Below, piece after piece: positions 33,029-41,063 of a stretch of DNA of 64,000 nt. Origin of the DNA: Streptomyces neyagawaensis (GTDB lineage: Bacteria > Actinomycetota > Actinomycetes > Streptomycetales > Streptomycetaceae). The notes under the pieces were generated by a model. The model was not told where the DNA came from, made no database searches, and was given only the letters and a program-made list of their open reading frames with translations. The position numbers were made by a program, and so were the translations under genes. How positions within the stretch are numbered: position 1 is the first letter of the stretch; each line of letters begins with the position of its first letter. The stretch lies in contig NZ_JAMGBG010000025.1 of NCBI RefSeq assembly GCF_023516595.1, positions 1-64,000 of the forward strand. Reading direction: 5' to 3'.

Positions 33029-34586
33029 TCGGGTCGTCGAGCGAGCCGCCGAGCATCTGTGCGCTGAAGCCCTCGCGCAGTGCGTAGATGAACGGGTCGT
33101 TGACCAGCGGCACCGCGTCCACGTTCGAGATCAGGGCCTTGGCGGCCTTCCGGTAGGCGGCGCAGCGGGCCCCTTCGTTGGTCGCCTCGGCGGCCTGGGC
33201 GAAGGCCTTGTTCAGGGCGGGGTTCTTCACCGCGCCGAGGTTGCCGCCGCCCTCGGGCACGGTCGGGCCGACGAAGTGGCCGAGCGGGTTGGCGAGGGTG
33301 CCGAGGAAGTTGAGGTCGGCGAAGACCGTGAGGTCCCAGGCGTCGGGCTTGCCGAACACGGTCCCGACCCAGGCACCGACGTCGACGTTGGCGAGGGTGA
33401 CGTCCGCGCCCGCGGCCCGCAGCGCCTCCTGGACGTACTGGTTCCCGGCGCCGGCGGGCCCGACGACCTGGGGGCCGACGAGGCGGATCTTCTTGCCCTT
33501 GAGCACGTCGGCCGCCGCGGCCTTGTCCTTCGGTACGAGGGACGAGGAGTCGGGGTCGTTGCAGGGGATGTTCTTCTGCACGAACATCGTCGACGGCTCA
33601 CCCGTGTCCTTGGAGACGACCTTGGTGAAGGCGGCGCGGTCGACGGCCTGGGCGACGGCCCGGCGGGTGGCGACGTCCTCGAAGACGGTGCCGGGGCGTT
33701 CGTTGAACAGCAGGTAGAAGTCGGAGAACCGGCTGATGCTGACGCTGTGGCCGTTCACGCCGTCGAAGCGGGGGATGCCCGAGGCGTCGATCTTGCCGAT
33801 GTCGAGCTGTCCGCTGGTCACGAGGTTGCCGGTCGCGGTCGGGTCGGGCGAGACCAGGTACTCCATGGTCGTGGCGACCTTGCCGGGGATCTTCGTGCGC
33901 CAGGCCGGCCATGCCTTGTACTCGGGGCGCAGCGTGTAGGAGTACGAGACGCCGGACTGGGACTTCCGCAGAAGGTACGGGCCGGACTGCGAGCCCTCGG
34001 CCTTTCCGGCGGCGAGGGCCTTTACGTCCTTGAGCCCCGCCGGGCAGACGATGCCCGTGCTCGCGACCGACAGGCCGGTGACCATGTCGCCCCACGGCCT
34101 GGCGAGCGCGATCTCCACCTTGTTCGCCGCGTCGTTCGCGGTCACCTTCACCTTGTTGCCGGGGCCGAAGACCGTGGGCAGGTCGGGCGCCGCCGTCCTG
34201 GGGTCGGCGAAGCGGTCGAGGGACGCCTTGACGATCTTCGGAGTGATCGGTGTCCCGTCGGCGCACGTGGCGTCGGTGCGCAGGGTGAACGTCGCCGAGG
34301 TCGGCGTCGCTTTCCAGTCGGTGGCCAGACCGCCGACGAGCCCGCCGTCGTCCTTGCGCACGAGGGTGTCGTAACTGTTCCGGGCCAGTTGGTAGTCCGG
34401 CAGGGACAGCGCCTTGACCGGGTCGAAGCTGGCCGGCACGTCGATCGTCGTCCGGATCTTCGTCGCGTCGGCGGCGTCGCCGCCCGGGCCTCCGGACGTC
34501 GCGCCTGTGGTGGTGCAGCCGGCGAGGACGGCCGTCATGGCTACGGCCGCGGTCACGGGGACCGCGCGGGTACGGGTGTGGCGCAT
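33009..34586 (-). CDS. Peptide-type ABC transporter substrate-binding lipoprotein (SBP_bac_5)
   Basis: A 525-residue exported binding protein. The N-terminus MRHTRTRAVPVTAAVAMTAV ends in a lipobox LAGC (Cys24), so the protein should be anchored as a lipoprotein. The body shows the family-5 pattern (DPVKALSLPDYQLARNSYDTL, GPYLLRKSQSG, ATRRAVAQAVDRAAF). I use the ATG at 34586, which follows GGAG; a longer in-frame start at 34760 would run through the promoter. It is the first gene of the transporter operon, with a palindrome upstream that may bind the TetR protein. The ligand is unknown; the amidase suggests an amide or peptide. Confidence 0.92.
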   Translation of the reverse strand: MRHTRTRAVPVTAAVAMTAVLAGCTTTGATSGGPGGDAADATKIRTTIDVPASFDPVKALSLPDYQLARNSYDTLVRKDDGGLVGGLATDWKATPTSATFTLRTDATCADGTPITPKIVKASLDRFADPRTAAPDLPTVFGPGNKVKVTANDAANKVEIALARPWGDMVTGLSVASTGIVCPAGLKDVKALAAGKAEGSQSGPYLLRKSQSGVSYSYTLRPEYKAWPAWRTKIPGKVATTMEYLVSPDPTATGNLVTSGQLDIGKIDASGIPRFDGVNGHSVSISRFSDFYLLFNERPGTVFEDVATRRAVAQAVDRAAFTKVVSKDTGEPSTMFVQKNIPCNDPDSSSLVPKDKAAAADVLKGKKIRLVGPQVVGPAGAGNQYVQEALRAAGADVTLANVDVGAWVGTVFGKPDAWDLTVFADLNFLGTLANPLGHFVGPTVPEGGGNLGAVKNPALNKAFAQAAEATNEGARCAAYRKAAKALISNVDAVPLVNDPFIYALREGFSAQMLGGSLDDPILRITG

Positions 34587-34742
34587 GAGTGCTCCTGGAG
34601 AGGGGTGTCGCGCTCTGCGCGGGTCGCACGGGATCGGCGGGACGAGCGCGAGCAGGTACGGGCGGAGGCGGTGCGCGTGACGCTCGGCGGACGCTGCGCG
34701 GGAGCGGTCCGTGGAGCTCTCGGTGGGGAGAGAATGCCGCCT

Positions 34743-34771
34743 AGTTAACGGCGTAGTCAATAGCGTTAACT
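34743..34771 (-). promoter_or_regulatory. Palindrome in the promoter region of the ABC transporter operon, candidate TetR operator
   Basis: AGTTAACG (34743-34750) and CGTTAACT (34764-34771) form perfect 8-base arms around a 13-base centre in an AT-rich island. On the minus strand a TTGACT hexamer lies inside it, a plausible -35 for the transporter operon, with CATTCT 18 bases on as a weak -10. The TetR gene is next door. Confidence 0.55.
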
Positions 34772-34824
34772 ATCTTTGGCCATGGAGTGGCGGAACCCCT
34801 GCCGGTCGGCGGCAGTGAAGTCCT

Positions 34825-34873
34825 GCGGGTGGCGCGTGTCAGTCGCGCGGGTGGCGCGTGTCAGTCGCGCGGG
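34825..34873. repeat. 22-base tandem duplication of the TetR gene's 3' end
   Basis: GCGGGTGGCGCGTGTCAGTCGC lies at 34825-34846 and 34847-34868, followed by a further GCGGG. The second copy contains the stop codon and last codons of the TetR gene; the first is a non-coding copy downstream of it. Confidence 0.88.
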
Positions 34874-35544
34874 AGCGTCGCCGCCTCCGCCTCGAGGGCG
34901 GTGAGGAGGATGTCCATCTGCCGGTGGAAGACCTCCGTCATGTCGAGGCTGCGCAGGTGTTCCTTGGCCGCCTCGGCATAGGGGTACGTGGCGGGGTCGG
35001 CCGGCTGGTACTCCTGCACCCAGTTGACCTCGGCGCCGAACCGCTGGTTGACGAGCCGCCAGGCGTTGTTGCTCGCCATGGAGAGGGCGAAGTTCGAGAA
35101 CGCCTGGTAGTGCAGGACGGCCGCCCGGCCGCGCCAGCCGCCGCGGTGGAACGCCTCCAGGACGGCGTCGACGGCACGCAGCTCGTGAAGACCGCGGGTG
35201 ACCCGCCCCATGCAGAGCGCGGCGGCCGCCGGGTGATCCATGGCGGTGTTCCAGGCACGGATCGCCAGGTCCCGCAGCGACTCGGTCCATGACTCGTGGG
35301 GCTCGTACCCCTCCAGGCAGAGCCTGTCGATCTCCTCCGCCACGGCGACCATGATGTGGTCGCGACTGGCGAAGTGCCGGTAGACCGCGGTCGCGGAGGA
35401 GGACAGTTCCTTGCCGAGCCGCTGGAAGGTCAGCGCGTCCGGCCCGTCCTCGTCGAGGATCCGCAGCGCGGTCGCCACGATGAGCCCCCGGGAGAGAGTC
35501 CCCCGTTGGAGTCGCTTCGTCGACCGGCCCCCAGCCGCTGCCAC
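34861..35544 (-). CDS. TetR-family regulator (TetR_C_1-like)
   Basis: A 227-residue repressor-type protein with an N-terminal helix-turn-helix (LSRGLIVATALRILDEDG..., FQRLGKELSSSATAVYRHF) and a ligand-binding C-terminal domain. The start is the GTG at 35544 after GGAGGCG. It lies directly upstream of the ABC transporter/amidase operon on the same strand, 274 bases from the binding-protein start, so the palindrome at 34743 is its likely target. Its 3' end is tandemly duplicated. Confidence 0.9.
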   Translation of the reverse strand: MAAAGGRSTKRLQRGTLSRGLIVATALRILDEDGPDALTFQRLGKELSSSATAVYRHFASRDHIMVAVAEEIDRLCLEGYEPHESWTESLRDLAIRAWNTAMDHPAAAALCMGRVTRGLHELRAVDAVLEAFHRGGWRGRAAVLHYQAFSNFALSMASNNAWRLVNQRFGAEVNWVQEYQPADPATYPYAEAAKEHLRSLDMTEVFHRQMDILLTALEAEAATLPRD

Positions 35545-36122
35545 TCGAACGCCTCCCTAGGACGGACGGCGGACCCACACCGCCACGGCCTGCGCCTCTT
35601 CACCGACGAAACCGGCCCCAGCCTATGCGACCCATTTCAACCGGGTCACCCTGGACCGGGCACCCCCTGCTCGGGCAGCACGCCGACGGCCGACGAGGCC
35701 TCGACCTCGGCGCCACCCTGCCCGCCGCCCGCATCTCACAGATCACCCGCCGCTACACAGGCGCGTTCTTCGACCTGCACCTCCGGCACAGGCCCCAGCC
35801 CCTGCTCGACCAGCCGTCACCCCAGTACCCCGAAGTGGGTTTCTGTTCCACGGCCACGCCGAGCCGTTGCACGAGCGGTATGTGAGGTTCCTGCTGCCTG
35901 TCCGTACGGAAGCTGTCCGTGTGCCGTGAGTCCAGCCATGTGACTTGTTTTGTCAGTGACGCAGACCACGTTGAACGTTGAAACTGTTAGAGCCGCCACC
36001 GCACTTCGGTGTTGCCGCTCTGCACCTCCGCACGATGCTCGACGTCTCCACATGATCGAGGCACGTCAGCGTTCAGTAGCCCGAGGCATCTTCACCCCAC
36101 ACAGCCAGGAGGTCTGTGAGGC
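35545..36122. other. Gap between the TetR gene and the adenylation-domain gene
   Basis: It contains a hydrolase gene remnant (see 35625-35885), then about 230 bases with lower GC and no long gene. A 26-codon frame from the ATG at 36052 (MIEARQRSVARG... to ...CEACP) ends inside the start of the adenylation gene and could be a leader or coupling peptide. AACGTTGAACGTTGAA-like direct repeats lie near 35967-35985. No firm promoter was recognised. Confidence 0.45.
35625..35885 (+). pseudogene. Remnant of an alpha/beta hydrolase (PAF-acetylhydrolase/lipase-like), C-terminal end only
   Basis: The frame contains RRYTGAFFDLHLRHRPQPL followed by LDQPSPQYPEVGF, which matches the C-terminal end of Streptomyces secreted lipases of the PAF-acetylhydrolase type. 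The catalytic core upstream is absent; upstream bases do not give a hydrolase in any frame, and there is no ribosome site. After VGF the frame runs on into unrelated residues. It is a decayed gene fragment. Confidence 0.6.
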
Positions 36123-37730
36123 ATGCCCCTGAGCCATCTGTCCCCCCGAGACAGGGCCCTGTTCTGGCAGTTCGGCCAAGGCCCTGAAGTCCTCGTCCCC
36201 CACCCTCTCGTCCACCAGGCCGTCGAACGGCGGGCCACCGCCGCGCCGCACGCGGTCGCCGCCGAGCACCAGGGCACGACGATCACGTACGGCGAGCTGA
36301 ACCGTCGCGCCGACCGGCTCGCGGCGAGACTCGTCCGGGAGGGCGTACGGCCCGGCGATCACGTCGGCCTCTTCGTACGCCGCTCCATCCCGATGCTCGT
36401 CGGACTGCTCGGCACGCTGAAGGCCGGCGCCGCGTACGTCCCGCAGGACATCGGGCTCACCCCCGCCGCCCAGTTGCGGCACGTGATCCGCACCGCCGGG
36501 ATCCGGGTCGTCCTCACTCAGTCGGAGCACACGCTGCGGGTGCCTCCGGCTGACACGGGACAGCGCCTGATCACCCTCGACGACGATCTCACCGATCTCT
36601 CCACGCAAGGCCCGGTCCGCCTCGAACGGCCCGTGCGCCCCGACGACGGGTGCTACGTCCTGTTCACCTCCGGCACGACCGGCAAGCCCAACGGCGTCAA
36701 GGTCACCCACCGCAATGTCGCGAACATCCTCCTCACCGCCCCCGGTGACCTGGGCATCCGCCCGGGTGACCGAGTCGCTCAACTCCTCAACATCGCCTTC
36801 GACATGGCCGCCTGGGAGATCCTCGGCTGTCTCGCCCACGGCGGCACACTCGTCGTCCGCGGCAAGGACGTCGCGGCCGCGGCCCGTACGGCGGACGTAC
36901 TGATCGCGACGCCGACGGTGCTGTCGGGGATCGACCCGGCGGACTGCCCCCACGTGCGGACGGTGGCCGTCGCGGGCGAGCCGTGCCCTCGGCCGCTCGC
37001 GGACGCCTGGGCCCGGCGGTCCGCCTTCCACAACTCCTGCGGGCCCACGGAGACGACGATCGTCAACACGATGCGCCGCCACCGCGTGGACGACGCCCTG
37101 CTCACGATCGGCCGCCCCACCCCCAACAACACGGTGTACGTCCTCGACGAGCACCGGCGTGTGCTGCCCATCGGGGAGGTCGGCGAGATGTGGGCCGGGG
37201 GCGACTGCGTCTCGGCTGGCTATCTGAACAACGAGGCGCTGAACGCCGAGCGGTACGCCCCCGACCCCTTCCTCGGCGGCGGACGCCGTATGTTCCGCAC
37301 CCGCGACCTCGGCCGCTGGACACCGGACGGCGAACTGGAGCATCTGGGCCGTACCGACGACCAGGTCAAGGTCCGCGGCTTCCGCGTGGAACTCGACTCC
37401 GTCTCCTCGGTGCTGGAGTCGGTGGCGGGCTGCGCCCGCGCCGTCACCCTCAAGCGGGACGCCCGCAGCCTGATCTCCTTCGTCTGCCCGGCCGACGTCG
37501 ACCCGGACACGGCCCGACGCGCGGTGGCCGACGTACTGCCGTACTACTGCGTGCCGGCCACCGTCCTCCCGGTGGCCGCGCTGCCGGAGACAGACCGGGG
37601 CAAGGTCGACCGGGGCGCGCTGCTGCGGCTGGCGGCGGAACGGGAGGAGGCCGCGCGGGCGGTGACGGCTCCCGGCGTGGGAGCACCCCTGCTGCCGGTG
37701 GCGGCGGTACACGAGGGGGCGGCCCGATGA
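36123..37730 (+). CDS. Stand-alone NRPS-type adenylation domain
   Basis: A 535-residue ANL enzyme with the amino-acid-activating core motifs: [28 protein letters not shown] (with the Asp that binds an alpha-amino group), [10 protein letters not shown], the YRTGD-like FRTRDLGRW and the C-terminal lysine in TDRGKVDRG. There is no condensation or carrier domain in the protein, which ends soon after the last motif. The start ATG lacks a strong ribosome site and lies inside the end of a possible 26-codon leader. The next gene, a membrane flavo-reductase-like protein, overlaps by ATGA, so the two probably act together. The amino acid and acceptor are unknown; no discrete carrier protein is nearby. 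Confidence 0.87.
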   Translation: MPLSHLSPRDRALFWQFGQGPEVLVPHPLVHQAVERRATAAPHAVAAEHQGTTITYGELNRRADRLAARLVREGVRPGDHVGLFVRRSIPMLVGLLGTLKAGAAYVPQDIGLTPAAQLRHVIRTAGIRVVLTQSEHTLRVPPADTGQRLITLDDDLTDLSTQGPVRLERPVRPDDGCYVLFTSGTTGKPNGVKVTHRNVANILLTAPGDLGIRPGDRVAQLLNIAFDMAAWEILGCLAHGGTLVVRGKDVAAAARTADVLIATPTVLSGIDPADCPHVRTVAVAGEPCPRPLADAWARRSAFHNSCGPTETTIVNTMRRHRVDDALLTIGRPTPNNTVYVLDEHRRVLPIGEVGEMWAGGDCVSAGYLNNEALNAERYAPDPFLGGGRRMFRTRDLGRWTPDGELEHLGRTDDQVKVRGFRVELDSVSSVLESVAGCARAVTLKRDARSLISFVCPADVDPDTARRAVADVLPYYCVPATVLPVAALPETDRGKVDRGALLRLAAEREEAARAVTAPGVGAPLLPVAAVHEGAAR

Positions 37731-39064
37731 CGTCGTCCATCGAGACCACGTCGGCCGGGACGGTGTCCGCCGGGACGGGAGGCACCCGGCAGGCATCGCC
37801 TCCCGCGCCCCCGGCGCCTCCCGCCGCTCTCGCCGAACTCCCCCCGCTCACATCCGCGCCCCGTCGCCTCCTCAAGCACCCCCGCCTGATGCACTACAAC
37901 CGCCTGGCGGCCCTGGTGATACTGGCCAACATCGGTGTGGCGGCGGCGAGTTGGACACCGGACGCCGAGACCATGGGATACGCGGCCCTCGGGAACCTCG
38001 CGCTCGCCGTGGTCGTACGGCAGCAGTACGTCATCAACCTCTTCTTCCGGCTGGCGACCCGGGCTCCTACGAGCTGGCCGTTGAAGGCGCGGTGGACGCT
38101 CGGCAAGGTGTACCACTTCGGTGGACTGCACGTGGGCGGGGCACTGGCCGGGGCGGTGTGGTTCCTCGCCGGGACGGTCGCGACGACCGCCGACGGCGCC
38201 AACGGGCCTCTCGTCGCGGTGAGTTGGTCCCTGTTCGCTCTGCTCGCCGTCATCGTCGCCACCGCCTTGCCGCCGTTCCGTTCCCGCTTCCACGACCGCT
38301 TCGAGAAGATCCACCGCTTCGGCGGCTGGAGCGCCCTCGCCCTGTTCTGGACGCATACGCTGCTGGGCGGGCAGGGGCCGGTCGCCCTCGGGGTGCTGGC
38401 CGTGGTCACCTTCAGCGTCGCCCTGCCCTGGCTGCGGCTGCGCAAGGTGGACGTACGGATCGAAAGGCCCTCCGCGCACGTCGCGCTGGCCCGGTTCGAC
38501 CATGGCGTGACCCCCTTCGCGGGGTCCTCCACCGCCATCAGCCGCAGCCCGCTCACCGAGTGGCACTCCTTCGCCAACGTGCCCTCACCCGGCCAACCCG
38601 GCTTCCGGCTGACCATCTCCCGTGCGGGCGACTGGACGGGCTCGTTCATCGACGACGCGCCATCGAAGGTCTGGGTCAAGGGCATCACCACGGCCGGGGT
38701 CGCCAACATCGAGACGCTGTTCAGCAAGGTGATCTATGTGGCCACCGGGAGCGGGATCGGCCCCTGTCTGCCGCATCTGCTGGCCGCCGAGGTGCCCTCA
38801 CGGCTCGTGTGGGCCACACGCGATCCCCGCAGGACCTACGGGGACGATCTGGTCGACGAGATCCTCGCCGTCCAGCCGAACGCGCTGGTCTGGGACACCT
38901 CTCAGCACGGCAAACCGGACATGGTGCGGCTCGCGTACACCGCGTACCGCGACTTCGGCGCCGAAGCCGTCATCTGCATCTCCAACAAGAAACTGACCTG
39001 GCAGGTCGTCCACGGTCTGGAGCGGCGCGGCATTCCCGCGTACGGCGCGATCTGGGACTCATGA
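37727..39064 (+). CDS. Membrane ferric-reductase/ferredoxin-reductase-like protein
   Basis: A 445-residue protein: a Pro/Ala-rich cytoplasmic N-terminus of about 60 residues, about six membrane helices (about 65-250) with paired histidines ([23 protein letters not shown]) that could hold heme, and a C-terminal cytoplasmic domain with an NAD(P)-binding-like [17 protein letters not shown]. This resembles the ferric reductase/FNR layout, but the FAD-binding RxYS motif is not clear. The start overlaps the adenylation gene by ATGA, so translation is coupled. Inference: transmembrane electron transfer tied to whatever the adenylation enzyme activates. Confidence 0.7.
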   Translation: MTSSIETTSAGTVSAGTGGTRQASPPAPPAPPAALAELPPLTSAPRRLLKHPRLMHYNRLAALVILANIGVAAASWTPDAETMGYAALGNLALAVVVRQQYVINLFFRLATRAPTSWPLKARWTLGKVYHFGGLHVGGALAGAVWFLAGTVATTADGANGPLVAVSWSLFALLAVIVATALPPFRSRFHDRFEKIHRFGGWSALALFWTHTLLGGQGPVALGVLAVVTFSVALPWLRLRKVDVRIERPSAHVALARFDHGVTPFAGSSTAISRSPLTEWHSFANVPSPGQPGFRLTISRAGDWTGSFIDDAPSKVWVKGITTAGVANIETLFSKVIYVATGSGIGPCLPHLLAAEVPSRLVWATRDPRRTYGDDLVDEILAVQPNALVWDTSQHGKPDMVRLAYTAYRDFGAEAVICISNKKLTWQVVHGLERRGIPAYGAIWDS

Positions 39065-39093
39065 CGAAGGGACGAAGGGACGAAGGGACGAAA
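39064..39093. repeat. 8-base tandem repeat, ACGAAGGG
   Basis: Just under four copies of ACGAAGGG start at the stop codon of the membrane reductase gene and run into the gap before the crotonase gene. Each copy contains a weak ribosome-site-like GAAGGG. Confidence 0.85.
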
Positions 39094-39135
39094 TGGCGAA
39101 CCGTCAGGATCGAGGGAAACGGAGAGGGGAAGCCG

Positions 39136-39903
39136 ATGAACACCCTCAAGATCGAGCGTCATGACCGCGTCGTCACGGTACGGCTCCACCGGCCGCACGC
39201 CCTGAACGCCCTCAGCAGTGAACTGCTGGCCGAACTCCTCGACGCACTGCGCCCGTTGGACCGCGACCCGGATGTCGGCTGCTTCGTGGTCACCGGTTCG
39301 GAGAGGGTCTTCGCGGCCGGCGCGGACATCAAGGAGATGGCCGGGAAGTCGGCCGTGGACATGGCCGCGGAGGACTACTTCGCGGACTGGGAGGAGTTCG
39401 CCGGATTACGGACGCCGAAGATCGCGGCGGTCAACGGCTATGCGCTGGGCGGCGGCTGCGAACTCGCGATGATGTGCGACCTGATCATCGCGGGCGAGTC
39501 GGCGGTCTTCGGCCAGCCGGAGATCAAGCTCGGCGTGATCCCCGGCATCGGCGGCACCCAGCGGCTCACCCGCCTGGTGGGCCGCGCCAAGGCCATGGAC
39601 CTGATCCTCACGGGCCGCACGATGAACGCCCGCGAGGCGGAGGCGGCGGGCCTGGTGTCACGCGTGGTCCCGGACGACCACGTCCTCGCCGAGGCAACGG
39701 AAGCCGCCGCGACCATCGCCTCCTACGGCCGCCCGGCGGTCACGGCGGCCCGCGAGTCGGTCGACCGGGCCCTGGAGACCGGCCTGCGCGACGGACTCCT
39801 CTTCGAACGCCGCGTGTTCCACGCGCTGTTCGCGACGGAGGACCAGAAGGAGGGGATGAGCGCGTTCAAGGAGAAGAGGACGCCCGTCTTCAAGGGCCGC
39901 TGA
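39136..39903 (+). CDS. Enoyl-CoA hydratase (crotonase family), with a TTA codon
   Basis: A 255-residue crotonase-fold enzyme. Both catalytic glutamates are present: Glu109 in [11 protein letters not shown] and Glu129 in [12 protein letters not shown]; the oxyanion-hole motif is AAGADIKEM. It should hydrate short-chain trans-2-enoyl-CoA. It lies 71 bases downstream of the reductase gene on the same strand. Codon 91 is TTA (39406-39408), rare in Streptomyces and read only by the developmentally regulated bldA tRNA, so its translation may be delayed to late growth. It is convergent with the TetR gene. Confidence 0.92.
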   Translation: MNTLKIERHDRVVTVRLHRPHALNALSSELLAELLDALRPLDRDPDVGCFVVTGSERVFAAGADIKEMAGKSAVDMAAEDYFADWEEFAGLRTPKIAAVNGYALGGGCELAMMCDLIIAGESAVFGQPEIKLGVIPGIGGTQRLTRLVGRAKAMDLILTGRTMNAREAEAAGLVSRVVPDDHVLAEATEAAATIASYGRPAVTAARESVDRALETGLRDGLLFERRVFHALFATEDQKEGMSAFKEKRTPVFKGR

Positions 39904-39958
39904 CAGGCTGACCCGACCCACCGAGCGGGGCGGCGCGCCGGCAACCCCGGCCCGCCGC

Positions 39959-40708
39959 CTACGCCGGTTCGGTGAACTGGTCGAACACCGTCACGGCGGC
40001 GCGGGTGGCGAGGGACCAGCGGTCGTCTCCCTCCGGGTCCTCCAGGTTGGGGTGTCCGGCGATCCAGCGCATATGGAAGCCGTCGAGCAGGGCCGCGATG
40101 GTGGTGGCGAGGTGTTCCACCGTGTAGGGCGCGCGCATGCGCAGCCCGTAGGCGTCCAGCAGCGCCTGGTACGCCTCGCGGGCGACCTCGGTGAACGACT
40201 CCCCGTAGTGCCCGAGGGCTTCGCGGACGCGCGGGTTGGCGGCACTGGCGTAGAAGCCGAGCAGCACGCGGTAGATCGGGTCCACGCGGTGGTTCTCGTG
40301 GTTGTCCGTCAGGACGTCGTTGAGAGCCTCCCGCCAGGTCGTGCCGCTGTCGACCGCCTCCTTGAAACGGCGGATGCTCTCCGGCAGCCCCGGGACCAGT
40401 TCGGCCTGTCGGCTGGTGAGGTGGAAGAGGAGATCCGCCTGGAAGTCGGCCTGGGCGGGCCAGATCTGGTAGATGGATCCGGTCGTGATCGCCGGTGCCG
40501 TGTCGTCGCCCAGCCGCTCCCGCATGATGCGGGTGGCTTCCTCGGTGACCCGCTTGACGCGAATGTGAGCAAGGGCTGCGGAGACAGCCTCCTCGCTCGT
40601 GTCGGAGGCCCCGGCGCACACGAGCTTGGTGGCCGCTTCCAGCATGAGGGCCCGGGTCTCTTCGGGTGAGCGCCGAGGGAGTCTGCGTCTCACGGCGGGC
40701 TCCGTCAT
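39959..40708 (-). CDS. TetR-family regulator of the branched-chain-type ABC operon
   Basis: A 249-residue protein with an N-terminal DNA-binding region (RRSPEETRALMLEAATKLV...) and a long helical ligand-binding part. The helix-turn-helix is atypical: the usual segment is interrupted by a longer linker (SAALAHIRVKRVTEEATRIM). The ATG at 40708 follows GGGAGGCGAAGG; an ATG seven codons upstream has no such site. It is divergent from the transporter operon, and the palindrome at 40792-40810 just behind that operon's promoter is its likely operator. Confidence 0.8.
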   Translation of the reverse strand: MTEPAVRRRLPRRSPEETRALMLEAATKLVCAGASDTSEEAVSAALAHIRVKRVTEEATRIMRERLGDDTAPAITTGSIYQIWPAQADFQADLLFHLTSRQAELVPGLPESIRRFKEAVDSGTTWREALNDVLTDNHENHRVDPIYRVLLGFYASAANPRVREALGHYGESFTEVAREAYQALLDAYGLRMRAPYTVEHLATTIAALLDGFHMRWIAGHPNLEDPEGDDRWSLATRAAVTVFDQFTEPA

Positions 40709-40757
40709 GTCCTTCGCCTCCCATTGCATGATCGTTAATTCGGTGTGAACCGGGGCG

Positions 40758-40786
40758 TTGACAGGGCGCCAGCGTACACCTAGATT
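40758..40786 (+). promoter_or_regulatory. Sigma-70-type promoter of the branched-chain-type ABC operon
   Basis: TTGACA at 40758-40763, a 17-base spacer and TAGATT at 40781-40786 make a near-consensus vegetative promoter on the plus strand, with a start expected near 40793. The transcript would have a leader of about 270 bases. Confidence 0.8.
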
Positions 40787-40791
40787 CCCGA

Positions 40792-40810
40792 TCCGTAAGA
40801 AAGTTACGGA
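40792..40810 (+). promoter_or_regulatory. TCCGTAA-GAAAG-TTACGGA palindrome, candidate TetR operator
   Basis: Perfect 7-base arms around a 5-base centre sit six bases past the -10 element, over the expected transcription start. That is a classical repressor position. The divergent TetR gene starts 84 bases away. Confidence 0.75.
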
Positions 40811-40870
40811 ACTCGGAAGCGCCGGTCACCTGGCCTTTCGAAGGTCCTCTGGCTGGTCCGAGGCACCGGT

Positions 40871-41016
40871 CACCCCTGTGCCCCCTCCTGCCTTCCTCCG
40901 CCTCCGCGCTCTCCCCGCTCTGTGCTGTCCCCCGCTCTGTGCTGTCCCCGCTCTCCCCGCTTTCACCGCACTCCCCGCTTTCACCGCTCTCCTCGCTTTC
41001 TGTGCTCTCCCGCATG
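40871..41016 (+). other. C-rich, G-poor leader with CCGCTCTGTGCTG-type repeats
   Basis: In the untranslated leader of the ABC operon, 40871-41010 contains (hand count) 75 C, 39 T, 22 G and 4 A. CCCCGCTCTGTGCTGTCC occurs twice and CCCCGCTTTCACCGC twice. Such long C-over-G stretches in an untranslated leader can act as Rho-loading sites. No stable hairpin was seen. Confidence 0.55.
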
Positions 41017-41063
41017 CCGCGCCGGGCACCGCCCTGCCGTTTTCCGATCCTGGAGGATCCCGC

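Noticed and set aside
39723-41015. Minus-strand frame with an acidic ESGESGES-type repeat start
   Set aside because: The repeats are the complement of the C-rich leader; the frame crosses the promoter and the TetR gene in the wrong frame.
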